A DNA stretch of 64,000 nucleotides. Source: Methylosinus sp. H3A (GTDB taxonomy: Bacteria > Pseudomonadota > Alphaproteobacteria > Rhizobiales > Beijerinckiaceae). The notes below the pieces were generated by a model. The model had not been told where the DNA came from and ran no database searches. It saw only the letters and a program-made list of their open reading frames with translations. The DNA lies in assembly GCF_015709455.1 (NCBI RefSeq), contig NZ_JADNQW010000005.1, positions 744,001 to 808,000 of the forward strand. The letters are read 5' to 3'. Positions within the stretch are counted from its first letter, which is position 1, and each line of letters begins with the position of its first letter. The position numbers were made by a program, and so were the translations under genes. Shown in pieces: positions 45,658 through 54,231 of the stretch.

Positions 45658-45685
45658 TTCGGCCCGCGAGCCCCTATCGGATCGC

Positions 45686-46195
45686 TCAGCGCGCGCCTTT
45701 GCCGCCGATCCAGCTCTTGATCTGCGTCTCGTCCAGCGCGCCGATCACCGTCTGCGTCCCGCCACTGGCCGCCACCAGAGCCGTGAAGGGCAATTCGCCC
45801 TCCCAATGGCGGTCGACCTCGAAATAGAGCCGCTCTACGAAACGATCGGCGAAGGCGAAATTGGCCGCCTGCCTCAGGCCCGCCTTCTCCATGCGGGCCT
45901 CGGCGCGACGGCGGTCGTTCTCGGGGTCGGCGTTGACGAAGACGAAATCGACGCCCGGCGTCTCGCGGGCGAGCTTGGCCCAATCGGCCAGCTCGGAGAC
46001 GCAGATCGCGCAGGTCACCGACCAGAAATGCACGACGAGCGGGCGGCCCGCATGCGCCTTGCGGATGCTGTCGAAAGAGCCGCGCGAAAAGGGCGCGATC
46101 TCCTGCGCCGCTATGGCCGACCCGCCGGCGAATTGCGCCACGGCGCAGGCGGCGAGGCCGGCGGCGAACAGCGCTTGTCTCATCCTCGCGCGCAT
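45686..46195 (-). CDS. Exported thioredoxin-like (TlpA-family) protein
   Basis: Periplasmic redox protein of 169 residues with a signal peptide (ALFAAGLAACAVAQFAGGSAIAA) and a thioredoxin fold. The active site is CAIC in VVHFWSVTCAICVSEL, with FTALVAASGGTQTV providing the cis-Pro-like loop region (no Pro is seen just before Thr-Ala, which is slightly unusual). Likely reduces disulfides, perhaps for cytochrome c maturation. AGGAGAGG lies before the ATG at 46195. It is convergent with the adenosyltransferase gene and divergent from the cation exporter. Confidence 0.82.
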   Translation of the reverse strand: MRARMRQALFAAGLAACAVAQFAGGSAIAAQEIAPFSRGSFDSIRKAHAGRPLVVHFWSVTCAICVSELADWAKLARETPGVDFVFVNADPENDRRRAEARMEKAGLRQAANFAFADRFVERLYFEVDRHWEGELPFTALVAASGGTQTVIGALDETQIKSWIGGKGAR

Positions 46196-46382
46196 GACCT
46201 CTCCTGGTTCTGCCGCTCTTTTCCACCACATAGCGGAAATCGGAGGCGGAGGCGAGCATCGAGAGGCCATTGCGCGCGCGCCGACGGAAGCCGAAGATCG
46301 GCCGAGCCGATTGCTCCTGTCGCAATGTATTGTTATGCCAGCGGCCAGCGGCGCGCGGGGACGCCGACCAACCGACCGGCCC

Positions 46383-47786
46383 ATGTCCGAAACAGCCGAC
46401 CTCTCCACTGGCGCGGCGGCCCGCAAAGCCGCGGCCGCCAAGGCCTCTATCGCCGCGAGCGCCGTGCTGACGCTCGCCAAGCTCGCCGCGGGCCTCGCCT
46501 CCGGCTCGCTGGCGCTGATCTCGGAGGCCGGCCATTCGGCGGCCGACGTCGCCGCCACCGTGCTCACCTATTTCGCCGTGCGTCAGGCCGAGAAGCCGGC
46601 CGACGAGAAGCATCATTATGGCCATGGCAAGGTCGAATCGCTCGCCGCGCTGATCGAGACCGGATTCCTCTTCGGCCTCGCGCTCGTCGTCGCCGGCCAA
46701 GCCGCGCAACGGCTCGGGCAGACGGAGGTCGAGATCGACGCCGGCTGGCCCGTCTTCGCCGTGCTCCTGCTCTCCATCGTCGTCGATTTCGTGCGCGCGC
46801 GGCGCCTCGGCGCCGTCGCCGAGGAGACGCAGAGCGACGCGCTCGCCGCCGACGCGCTGCATTTCTCCAGCGACCTCGTCTCCTCGGCGCTGGTGATTCT
46901 CGGCCTCGCCGCCACCCGCGCCGGCTTCGCGCAGGGCGACGCGCTGGCGGCCATCGGCGTCGCCGTCTTCATCGCCGTCGCGGGCTACAGGCTCGGCCGC
47001 CGCACTGTGGCGACGCTGCTCGACGCCGCGCCGCAGGAGCTGGTGCCGCAGATCGAGGAGATATTGCGCGCCACGCCCGGCGTCATAGCGGTGGAGAGCC
47101 TGCGCCTGCGCACCGCCGGGCCGAAGGTGATGGGCGAGGCCGTCATCGGCGTCGCGCGGACGCTGCCGCTGGAGCGCGCCGCCCGCATCAAGGAAGACGC
47201 CAACGCCGCCATCACGCGCGCGATCCCCGGCGCGCAGATCGCGCTCGCCACCCATCCGATCGCGCTCGACGACGAGACCGTGCTCGAGCGCATTCTGCTC
47301 GTCGCCGCGCGTCGACGCATACAAGTCCATCACATCATCGCGCAATTGGTGGGCGAGCGCCTGTCCATCACGCTCGATCTCGAGCTCGACGGCGCGATGT
47401 CGCATGGACGCGCCCATACGATCGCCTCCGATCTCGAACAGGCGATCCGCGAGGAGTTCGGCGAAGCGATCGAGATCGAGACTCATATCGAGCCCTCCGA
47501 GCCGCAGCTGTTGACCGGCCAGGACGCCGAGCCGCAAACCCGTCGCGCGATCGCGGACGCGCTGGCGCGTCACGCCGCTCGAGGCGGAAAAATAACCGAC
47601 ATCCACGATGTGCGCGCGCGAGAGACGGCGGACGGACTCGTCGTCAATTATCATTGCTGCGTCGATCCGGAGCTCTCCGTCGACCTCACTCACGCGGCCG
47701 TCGACGAGGTGGAGCGCGCGATGCGCGGCGAATTTCCGAACATCCTGCGAATTGCGGGACATGCGGAAATAAACGACCATTCGTGA
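46383..47786 (+). CDS. Cation diffusion facilitator metal exporter
   Basis: Inner-membrane antiporter exporting divalent metals such as zinc, cobalt or iron. The N-terminal six-helix domain has HSAAD and HFSSD, the paired HxxxD-type metal site, and the His-rich loop KHHYGHGK. The protein is long (467 residues; many are near 300): beyond the usual cytosolic domain there is an extra repeat-like C-terminal part (HHIIAQLVGERLSITLDLELDG, LVVNYHCCVDPELSVDL). It starts at ATG 46383. Confidence 0.9.
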   Translation: MSETADLSTGAAARKAAAAKASIAASAVLTLAKLAAGLASGSLALISEAGHSAADVAATVLTYFAVRQAEKPADEKHHYGHGKVESLAALIETGFLFGLALVVAGQAAQRLGQTEVEIDAGWPVFAVLLLSIVVDFVRARRLGAVAEETQSDALAADALHFSSDLVSSALVILGLAATRAGFAQGDALAAIGVAVFIAVAGYRLGRRTVATLLDAAPQELVPQIEEILRATPGVIAVESLRLRTAGPKVMGEAVIGVARTLPLERAARIKEDANAAITRAIPGAQIALATHPIALDDETVLERILLVAARRRIQVHHIIAQLVGERLSITLDLELDGAMSHGRAHTIASDLEQAIREEFGEAIEIETHIEPSEPQLLTGQDAEPQTRRAIADALARHAARGGKITDIHDVRARETADGLVVNYHCCVDPELSVDLTHAAVDEVERAMRGEFPNILRIAGHAEINDHS

Positions 47787-47888
47787 GCGCTTCCGGGGCC
47801 TTCGCGCCGCGTCCGGCATATTGTCTTTTGAACCGAATACCGCTATCCGTAGCCGGGAATAGTCGAATGTATTTTCGAGGCCGCGATC

Positions 47889-48554
47889 ATGTCGAACGTC
47901 ACGGGCAAAACCTATGGAATGAACGTCATTACGCCGATGAAACCCTGGCGGACATGGTTCAATCGTTTCAGCTTCATGATTTCCCGGTCGATTCCGTCCT
48001 CCCTCGGAGGACTGCTCGGCCTCTCCTTCATCCATTTCGCGCGCTGGGCCATCGTCAAGCGTGACCAATGGCCCGATCTCGGCCAGGGCAAGCAGACTCT
48101 CTCCAATGATTATCTGCTGTTCTGCAGCAATTTCAACGGAACCTGGGATCAATATATCGACGCCTTCGCCGACGGCCTGCCCAACGGCCTCGACCTGCTC
48201 TGGTTCACGAGCACGAAATATCCGCATTCGGTGCCGATCACCCCGTTCAAAAATTACATTCGCGCCAATCAGATCGACACGAATTATTATTACAATTCCG
48301 TTCCCGGCGCGGCCCAGCCCGATGTGAAGGCGGCGCTGCGCGTGCGTCGCGCGCTGCTCGCGCTGGCGCAGAGCCACGCCTCCCTGACGCCGCAGCAGTT
48401 TCGCGAGCTCTATGTGCGCCAGCTCGTCGCCGTGCAGAACGACCTCGGCTACGAAGGCTATGCGCCGGTCGCCAGCAATGACACCGAAAACGCCGAGATC
48501 AACCGCGACGACTATCTGCATTTCGCCGGCGAACTCGCGACTGCGCCCCGCTGA
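47889..48554 (+). CDS. Unknown protein linked to DyP peroxidase and P450
   Basis: Unrecognised 221-residue protein, no signal peptide. Its core HFARWAIVKRDQW (His about residue 49), NDYLLFCSNFNGTWDQYID and FKNYIRANQIDTNYYYN reads like a ferredoxin-like alpha/beta unit. The next gene has a matching order of blocks (HFARFVVIDD, CPFLFFSSDFDA, FAKYIADCQIETTMPF), so the two are paralogues by eye. Being first of a four-gene run with a heme peroxidase and a P450, it may bind the same substrate or a partner. Function is unknown. Confidence 0.7.
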   Translation: MSNVTGKTYGMNVITPMKPWRTWFNRFSFMISRSIPSSLGGLLGLSFIHFARWAIVKRDQWPDLGQGKQTLSNDYLLFCSNFNGTWDQYIDAFADGLPNGLDLLWFTSTKYPHSVPITPFKNYIRANQIDTNYYYNSVPGAAQPDVKAALRVRRALLALAQSHASLTPQQFRELYVRQLVAVQNDLGYEGYAPVASNDTENAEINRDDYLHFAGELATAPR

Positions 48555-48596
48555 CACATACGTTCGACGACAGAATTCTCGATTAAAGAGGACGTC

Positions 48597-49580
48597 ATGC
48601 CGACCTTCGACAGCGGAGCCTATTTCCTCACGACGCTCATTCCGATCGGCGCCGCGCCGATCGTCGACGGCGGCGTTCCGACCTCGCCCGTGCATGCGCT
48701 GCGCAAGCGGCTCTCGCTATTGCCGCGCGGCGAGCGCAGCCCCTTCGCGCGCAGCACGCGCAATCATTTCGCCCGTTTCGTCGTCATCGACGACGTCGCC
48801 TACAATGGGCGCGAGCAACCCAACACGCTGCTCGTGGCGGCCGGCCCGGCTCTATCCATCGACCAGAAATACAAGGACATGCTCAATCCGGTGATCGCGC
48901 AGCCGCAAGATCATCTCTCCTGTCCCTTCCTGTTCTTCTCCTCGGATTTCGACGCGGCGAGCGGCGCCGACTCCGAGCGCGACTCCTATCTTCGCGATCT
49001 CTGGACGCGCTCGGAAGCCGAGTTGAAGGAGGTCTTCAAATATTGCCTCGGCTTCGAGGCGCGCGTCACCGACGCCGCGAGCTTCGCGAAATATATCGCC
49101 GATTGTCAGATCGAGACGACGATGCCGTTCCACGATTATTGGCTCGACGGCGTGCCGGCGGACCAGCTGCCTAGCGTGTCGCTGCAGAAGCTGGGCCTCG
49201 TGGCTTTGGGGATTCTCGTCGTCGCCGCGGGGCTCGTCTATTTCTGGCTGCTTCCGCACTTCCTGCAGGGCTTCCTCGGCGCGCTGCTCGCGCTTACCGC
49301 AGGCGTCGCGGCGGCGGGCCTCTCGATCTATTCCTACGTCCTCGACTTCGGCAAGAAGCCTTTCCCCGCGGCGCCGAACTCCACTCTGCCGGAGGTTCTG
49401 AAGGCGCTGTATCTGCGCCGCGAATTCACACGCTTCGCGATCGACGGGCAATTCGACGCGGCGGGCGATGACGACGCTTCGGCGCAGCGCCTCTACGACT
49501 CTTTCAAGTCTTTCATCGACGCCAACAAGCCGGACGACGTCGCAGAGCCGACGCAAAAGGCCGGCGCCATCGGAATCTAG
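48597..49580 (+). CDS. Membrane-anchored unknown protein of the DyP-P450 cluster
   Basis: A 327-residue protein whose N-terminal two thirds resemble the preceding gene (HFARFVVIDDVAYNG, His about residue 57; FLFFSSDFDA; CQIETTMPFHDYW). Then follow two adjacent membrane helices, LGLVALGILVVAAGLVYFWLL and FLQGFLGALLALTAGVAAAG, and a soluble tail with LPEVLKALYLRREFTRFAID. The helices would place it at the inner membrane. The start follows the previous stop by 42 bases with AAAGAGG before the ATG. No function is known to me. Confidence 0.7.
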   Translation: MPTFDSGAYFLTTLIPIGAAPIVDGGVPTSPVHALRKRLSLLPRGERSPFARSTRNHFARFVVIDDVAYNGREQPNTLLVAAGPALSIDQKYKDMLNPVIAQPQDHLSCPFLFFSSDFDAASGADSERDSYLRDLWTRSEAELKEVFKYCLGFEARVTDAASFAKYIADCQIETTMPFHDYWLDGVPADQLPSVSLQKLGLVALGILVVAAGLVYFWLLPHFLQGFLGALLALTAGVAAAGLSIYSYVLDFGKKPFPAAPNSTLPEVLKALYLRREFTRFAIDGQFDAAGDDDASAQRLYDSFKSFIDANKPDDVAEPTQKAGAIGI

Positions 49581-49589
49581 GGGCGGAAA

Positions 49590-51221
49590 ATGTCAGTCGT
49601 TCTCGACCTCGCGGATATTCAGGGCAATATTCTCGAAGCCTATCCCAAGCAGGGCTATTTCAAGGGCCGCACCATTCTGCTGAACATCGGCGGCGACACA
49701 GAAAAGAGTCGCGCCGCCAATGGCCGCCACTTCGTGACGCAGCTGCTTCCGCGCGTCACTTCGGCGCTGGCGACCAGCGGCTCCGGCGACGCCGCGCAGC
49801 CGCCGGCGATTACGGTCAATATCGCCTTCACCTTCTACGGCCTGCTGACGCTCGGCGTGCCGACGCGCACGCTGCGCGGCCTGCCGGATGAATTCATCGA
49901 CGGCATGGCCAAGCGCGCGCGTATGCTCGGCGACGATTTTTCCGGCGCGGACTGGCGCTCGAAATGGGACGAGGTCTGGCAGCAGGCGGCGCCGGAGGAT
50001 GCGGTCCATATCCTCGTCGTCCTCAATCAGCGCTACACGGCCAGCGCCGCGGATCTGGACGCGGCGACGGACTCGATCGTCTCGCTCGGCAAGCAATATC
50101 GGATCGAGGTGCGCGGCGGCCATAATCCGCCGGGCCATGCGGACCAGCCGCTCTATCAGGATCTGACCGCTTTGTTCGACGCCCAGGGTCGGCCGACGCC
50201 CAAGGAGCATTTCGGCTTCTCCGACGGCATCAGCGATCCGGTGTTCGAGGGGCAATATCCCGCCGCCAAGGAGCAGGCCGCGGCCATCGGCCAGGGCGCC
50301 GTCGACGGCAAAGGCAATTGGCGCGCGCTGGCGGCGGGCGAATTCCTGCTCGGCTATCCGGACGAAGCGCAGGAGATTCCGGGCTCCGCCATGCCGCTCG
50401 CCTTCAGCCGCAACGGCACATTCCTGGCCTATCGCAAATTGCACGAGAATGTCGCCTCCTGGCGTAAATTCATCGACGATCAGGCCGCGAAATTCGCCGC
50501 CGTCCGCGGCATAGCCGATGTGAATGTGGCGCGCGAGACTCTGGTCGCCAAAATGGCCGGCCGCTGGTCGGATGGCGTGCCGCTCGTCAAGGCGAAGGAT
50601 TTCGCCGCCTGGCAGGCGTTCAACGAGCAATATCCGGAAGGCTCGGCCGAACGCGAGCGGGCGCTCGTCGACTTCACCTATGGCGACGATCCCGACGGCG
50701 GCGCCTGCCCGATGACCTCGCATACGCGCCGCGTCAATACGCGCGACGCGCTCGACCCATGGGTCGCGGCCGGCCAGCCCAAGCAGGCGGCGGGCTCGGT
50801 GCTCAACAATCGCCGCCGCATCCTGCGTCGCGGCTTGCCCTATGGCTCCTCCGGCCCCGACACGACGGACGCCGACGACCATGGCATTGTGATGCTGGTC
50901 GTATGCTCGAGCCTGGCGCGCCAGTTCGAATTCGTTCAGCAGCAATGGATCCACTACGGCGTCGACGCGCGCGCGGGCAACGACACCTGCCCCATCGTGG
51001 GCAATCACTCGCAAGGCGCCGCCACGCCGGACGATTATGCGCGCGAGCGCAACGGGCCGAAGGCGAAATTCGTGGTGCCGTCCGACCCGGCGTCCGGCAA
51101 GCCGCCTTACATCGCCGAGGGTCTGCCGCAATTCGTGGAGACGCGCGGCGGCGAATATTTCTTCGTGCCGAGCCTCACCGCTCTGCGCATGATCGGCATG
51201 GGCACGGTCGATCCGACCTGA
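49590..51221 (+). CDS. DyP-type heme peroxidase
   Basis: Dye-decolourising-type peroxidase of 543 residues, long-form class. It has the GFSDG motif (residues 209-213) with its catalytic Asp, the proximal heme region CPMTSHTRRVNTRD (His about 378), and RRRILRRGLPYG with the distal Arg environment. There is no signal peptide, so it acts in the cytosol or is carried by a partner. It oxidises unknown substrates with peroxide. It starts nine bases after the membrane protein gene and is followed by the P450 gene after 23 bases; all are likely one operon. Confidence 0.92.
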   Translation: MSVVLDLADIQGNILEAYPKQGYFKGRTILLNIGGDTEKSRAANGRHFVTQLLPRVTSALATSGSGDAAQPPAITVNIAFTFYGLLTLGVPTRTLRGLPDEFIDGMAKRARMLGDDFSGADWRSKWDEVWQQAAPEDAVHILVVLNQRYTASAADLDAATDSIVSLGKQYRIEVRGGHNPPGHADQPLYQDLTALFDAQGRPTPKEHFGFSDGISDPVFEGQYPAAKEQAAAIGQGAVDGKGNWRALAAGEFLLGYPDEAQEIPGSAMPLAFSRNGTFLAYRKLHENVASWRKFIDDQAAKFAAVRGIADVNVARETLVAKMAGRWSDGVPLVKAKDFAAWQAFNEQYPEGSAERERALVDFTYGDDPDGGACPMTSHTRRVNTRDALDPWVAAGQPKQAAGSVLNNRRRILRRGLPYGSSGPDTTDADDHGIVMLVVCSSLARQFEFVQQQWIHYGVDARAGNDTCPIVGNHSQGAATPDDYARERNGPKAKFVVPSDPASGKPPYIAEGLPQFVETRGGEYFFVPSLTALRMIGMGTVDPT

Positions 51222-51244
51222 AGCTGCGAGCAGGATAGAAGACG

Positions 51245-52600
51245 ATGACATTGTTGAAGAATATCTTCGCCGCTCTACGCGCCTACGCGCTGACGCTCGC
51301 GGACGCCGTCGTCGCCTTCTTCTCCCTGCTGGGAGTGACGTTGCGCGCGCTGCTCACCGGCAAGGGAACGCTGAAGGAGAGAGCGCTCGGCGCGCTCACT
51401 CTGCCGAGCTCGCAGATCAAGGCTTTCGCGGTGCTGCGCGCCGTGCTGCCGAATTTCGTCATCGGCAAGCAACTGATCACCAGCTACGAGAACAACGCCA
51501 CGGCGATCGTCACGCGCGCCAGCGATGTGATCGAGGTGCTCGACCGCGAGGAGGATTTCGCCGTCGTCTACGAGCCGAAGATGCGCGCCATCACCGGCGG
51601 CGCCAATTTCTTCCTCGGCATGCAGAATACGGCGCAATATCAGCACGACACCTCGCTGATGAAGCTGGCCATGCGCCGCGACGACGTCGAGGCCCTGGTG
51701 ACGCCGCTCGCCCGCGCCCGCGCCGAGGCCTACGCCGCGGCCTTTCCGACGCGCATCGACGTGCCGCAGGAGCTGACGCTGCGCGTCCCTTCCGCCATCG
51801 TCGCCGATTATTTCGGCGTGTCGGCGCAGGCCGAGACGGACGCCATCCAATGGGCGACGAATTTGTTCTGGTGGCTGTTCGTCGATCTCAAGGGCGATCC
51901 GGCGATCGAGACCAGGGCGCTGATGGCGGCCGCAAATCTACGCGCCGCCATAGACGCGGCGATCGTGGCGCGCAAGGCGAGCGGCGAGAAGAAGGATGAT
52001 GTGCTCGGCCGCGCGCTGGAACTGCAGAAGGGCGCGCCGGAATTCGACGATCTCGCGATACGCAACAATCTCATCGGCCTCGTCATCGGCGCGATCCCGA
52101 CCATTTCCAAAGCCTCAGTGCAGGCGCTCGACCAATTGCTCGACCGGCCCGAGGCGCTGGCCGGCGCGCAGGCGGCGGCGCAGGCCGGGGACGAAGCGCT
52201 GCTCGGCGCCTATCTCTTCGAGGCGCTGCGCTTCAATCCGGTCAATCCGGTCATCTATCGCCGCGCCAACCGCTCGACGGTGATCGCCGCCAACACATTC
52301 CGCGCCCGCAAGATTCCGGAGGGCGCCATGGTGCTCGCCGCCAATCTGTCGGCCATGTTCGATCCGCTGCGCATCGAGAAGCCCAACGAGTTCCGCGTCG
52401 ATCGTCCCTGGGGCGAGTATATTTTGTGGGGCTATGGCCTGCACACCTGCTTCGGCGCCTATATCAACCGCGCCGTGATCCCGGCCATTCTGCGCCCCGT
52501 GCTGGCGCGGCCCAACCTGCGCCGCGCGGCCGGCGCCGCAGGCCAGATCGACGGCGGCGGCACCCCCTTCCCGCAGCATTTCGTGGTAGAAAGCGACTGA
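51245..52600 (+). CDS. Cytochrome P450
   Basis: Heme-thiolate enzyme of 451 residues. The heme-binding loop is WGYGLHTCFGAYI (Cys about 402) and the K-helix ExxR is EALR (326-329). The I-helix region is GLVIGAIPTISKAS, which lacks the usual acid-Thr pair in the normal place; such P450s often use peroxide or rearrange peroxides. A hydrophobic N-terminal segment (LTLADAVVAFFSLLGVTL) could touch the membrane. Being next to a peroxidase suggests a shared peroxide-linked or lipid-peroxide chemistry; that is inference. Confidence 0.9.
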   Translation: MTLLKNIFAALRAYALTLADAVVAFFSLLGVTLRALLTGKGTLKERALGALTLPSSQIKAFAVLRAVLPNFVIGKQLITSYENNATAIVTRASDVIEVLDREEDFAVVYEPKMRAITGGANFFLGMQNTAQYQHDTSLMKLAMRRDDVEALVTPLARARAEAYAAAFPTRIDVPQELTLRVPSAIVADYFGVSAQAETDAIQWATNLFWWLFVDLKGDPAIETRALMAAANLRAAIDAAIVARKASGEKKDDVLGRALELQKGAPEFDDLAIRNNLIGLVIGAIPTISKASVQALDQLLDRPEALAGAQAAAQAGDEALLGAYLFEALRFNPVNPVIYRRANRSTVIAANTFRARKIPEGAMVLAANLSAMFDPLRIEKPNEFRVDRPWGEYILWGYGLHTCFGAYINRAVIPAILRPVLARPNLRRAAGAAGQIDGGGTPFPQHFVVESD

Positions 52601-52653
52601 AGCGCCCGCCGCAGCTCTCCCGGCGGCGCAGCCTCGAGCCGAAGGGAAACCAA

Positions 52654-52902
52654 TTGTCCGACGCCAATTCCGATATAGACGCGCTGCCCTTCGAAAAGGC
52701 GATCCAGGAGCTCGAGGAGATCGTAGGCAAGCTCGAGAAAGCGAGCGTCTCGCTCGACGATTCGGTGAAGCTCTATGAGCGCGGCGAAGCGCTGAAAAAG
52801 CGCTGCGACACGCTGCTGCGCGAGGCCGAGGCCCGCATAGAGAAGATCACGCTCGGGGCCGATGGCGCGCCCAAAGGAACAGCGCCGCTCGACGTCGAGT
52901 GA
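52654..52902 (+). CDS. xseB: Exodeoxyribonuclease VII small subunit
   Basis: Small subunit of exonuclease VII, which degrades single-stranded DNA with XseA. It is 82 residues, with LPFEKAIQELEEIVGKLEK and SLDDSVKLYERGEALKKRC, the two helices of the family, and a short acidic tail. The start is TTG at 52654, chosen because GAAGGGAAA precedes it and the domain begins soon after; no ATG is available. xseA is not in the window. Confidence 0.93.
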   Translation: MSDANSDIDALPFEKAIQELEEIVGKLEKASVSLDDSVKLYERGEALKKRCDTLLREAEARIEKITLGADGAPKGTAPLDVE

Positions 52903-52953
52903 GAGCTATTCAACGTCTCCGCGCGCGAGCTCAGCGCCTCGCTTCAGAACGCC

Positions 52954-54231
52954 TCACTTGCGGATCGACACTTTGCGGCCGTCGCGAATGTCGACGGGCG
53001 GGTCGATGGCGACCGTCTCGTCGCCCGTGAGGCCCTGCTCCACATCGACATTGGCGCCGAAGTCGCGGGCGATGACGATCTTGGCGACGCGCACGACATC
53101 GTCCTTGTCGATCACCACGACGCGCGGCCCGTCCGCCCCGAAGAGCAGCGCCTGCGCCGGAACATTGACCAGCGGCCGCGGGCGCGGAATTTCCAGCACC
53201 ACGCGCACGAACATGCCCGGCCGCAGCTCGCCGGTGGGATTGGGCACGTCCACCTCGGTGAGCAGAGTGCGCGAGGCCGAGGCGAGCGAGTTGGCGTTGC
53301 GCGCGATGCGTCCCTTGAAAACCTTGCCCGGCATTTCCGGCGCCAGCACTTTGGACTCGAGCCCATCGACGAGGCCCGCCGCCTCCGACTGCGGCACCGA
53401 GACCTGCACACGCAGAATATCGTCGCGCGCCATGGAGAAGAGCGGCGTGCCGCTATTGGCGTCGGCGCTGACGAGATCGCCGACCTCTATATTGCGCGCC
53501 GTCACCACGCCCTTGAACGGCGCCGACACCTGCTTGAATTCGACGAGTTGCTTCAGCCGATCGACATTGGCCTGCGCTGCGGCGATATTGGCCTGCGCGA
53601 CCTCGACTCCCGCCTGCGCGGATTGAAGATTGGCCGTCTGCGTCTCGACATTGGCGGCGTTGATGTCGTTGTTCTGCTTGCTCTCATAATTGTTTTTGAC
53701 GAGCTGCGAGCTGCGGCCGTAGGTGAGCTTGGCGAGGTTCAGATTGGCCTTGGTCTGCTCCACCTGCGCCTTGGATTGCAGCAGCTGCGCCTTGTAGAGC
53801 AGAAGCTGCGCCTGCGCCTGCGCATATTGCTGGTCGAGATCGGGCGCGGAGATGCGAACGAGCAGATCGCCCTGCTTCACCTTGCTGCCGATATCGACGC
53901 GACGCTCGGCGATATAGCCCGTCGCGCGCGCGAAGAGACGCGCCTGCTCCCATGCGAGCGTCTGGCCGGGCAGCTCTATATGCACGGGGCCGGCGATCTT
54001 GGTGACCTTGGCCGCGCGCAAATTGAGCAGCGCGTTGGCCTGCTCCTGCTGGAAGACCTGCGCGTCATGCTCGCGCGCCGCATGGCGGCGCATGCCGATG
54101 AGCAGCACGATGGCGAGCAGAGCGAGCAGAATCAGGAAAGGCAGCTTTCTCAAACGCGGCGGCGGCGCCTCGCGCACGCCGACGCCGGTCGAAGCGAATC
54201 CGCGTCCCTGCGGCTGCGACATCTCGGTCAT
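52954..54231 (-). CDS. RND efflux pump periplasmic adaptor
   Basis: Membrane-fusion protein of 425 residues joining the RND pump to an outer-membrane channel. It has an N-terminal membrane anchor (LPFLILLALLAIVLLIGM), a biotinyl-lipoyl half (RRVDIGSKVKQGDLLVRI), a long alpha-helical hairpin rich in Gln/Ala with AQAQLLLYKAQLLQSKAQ, then the second lipoyl half and beta-barrel (VSAPFKGVVTARNIEVGD). Its ATG overlaps the pump stop as ATGA. No outer-membrane component gene adjoins it. Confidence 0.92.
   Translation of the reverse strand: MTEMSQPQGRGFASTGVGVREAPPPRLRKLPFLILLALLAIVLLIGMRRHAAREHDAQVFQQEQANALLNLRAAKVTKIAGPVHIELPGQTLAWEQARLFARATGYIAERRVDIGSKVKQGDLLVRISAPDLDQQYAQAQAQLLLYKAQLLQSKAQVEQTKANLNLAKLTYGRSSQLVKNNYESKQNNDINAANVETQTANLQSAQAGVEVAQANIAAAQANVDRLKQLVEFKQVSAPFKGVVTARNIEVGDLVSADANSGTPLFSMARDDILRVQVSVPQSEAAGLVDGLESKVLAPEMPGKVFKGRIARNANSLASASRTLLTEVDVPNPTGELRPGMFVRVVLEIPRPRPLVNVPAQALLFGADGPRVVVIDKDDVVRVAKIVIARDFGANVDVEQGLTGDETVAIDPPVDIRDGRKVSIRK

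Noticed and set aside
45603-48695. A 1030-residue minus-strand open frame
   Set aside because: It crosses the CDF exporter, which has clear HxxxD sites, and the start of the DyP cluster. Its sequence is low-complexity and unlike a protein family.
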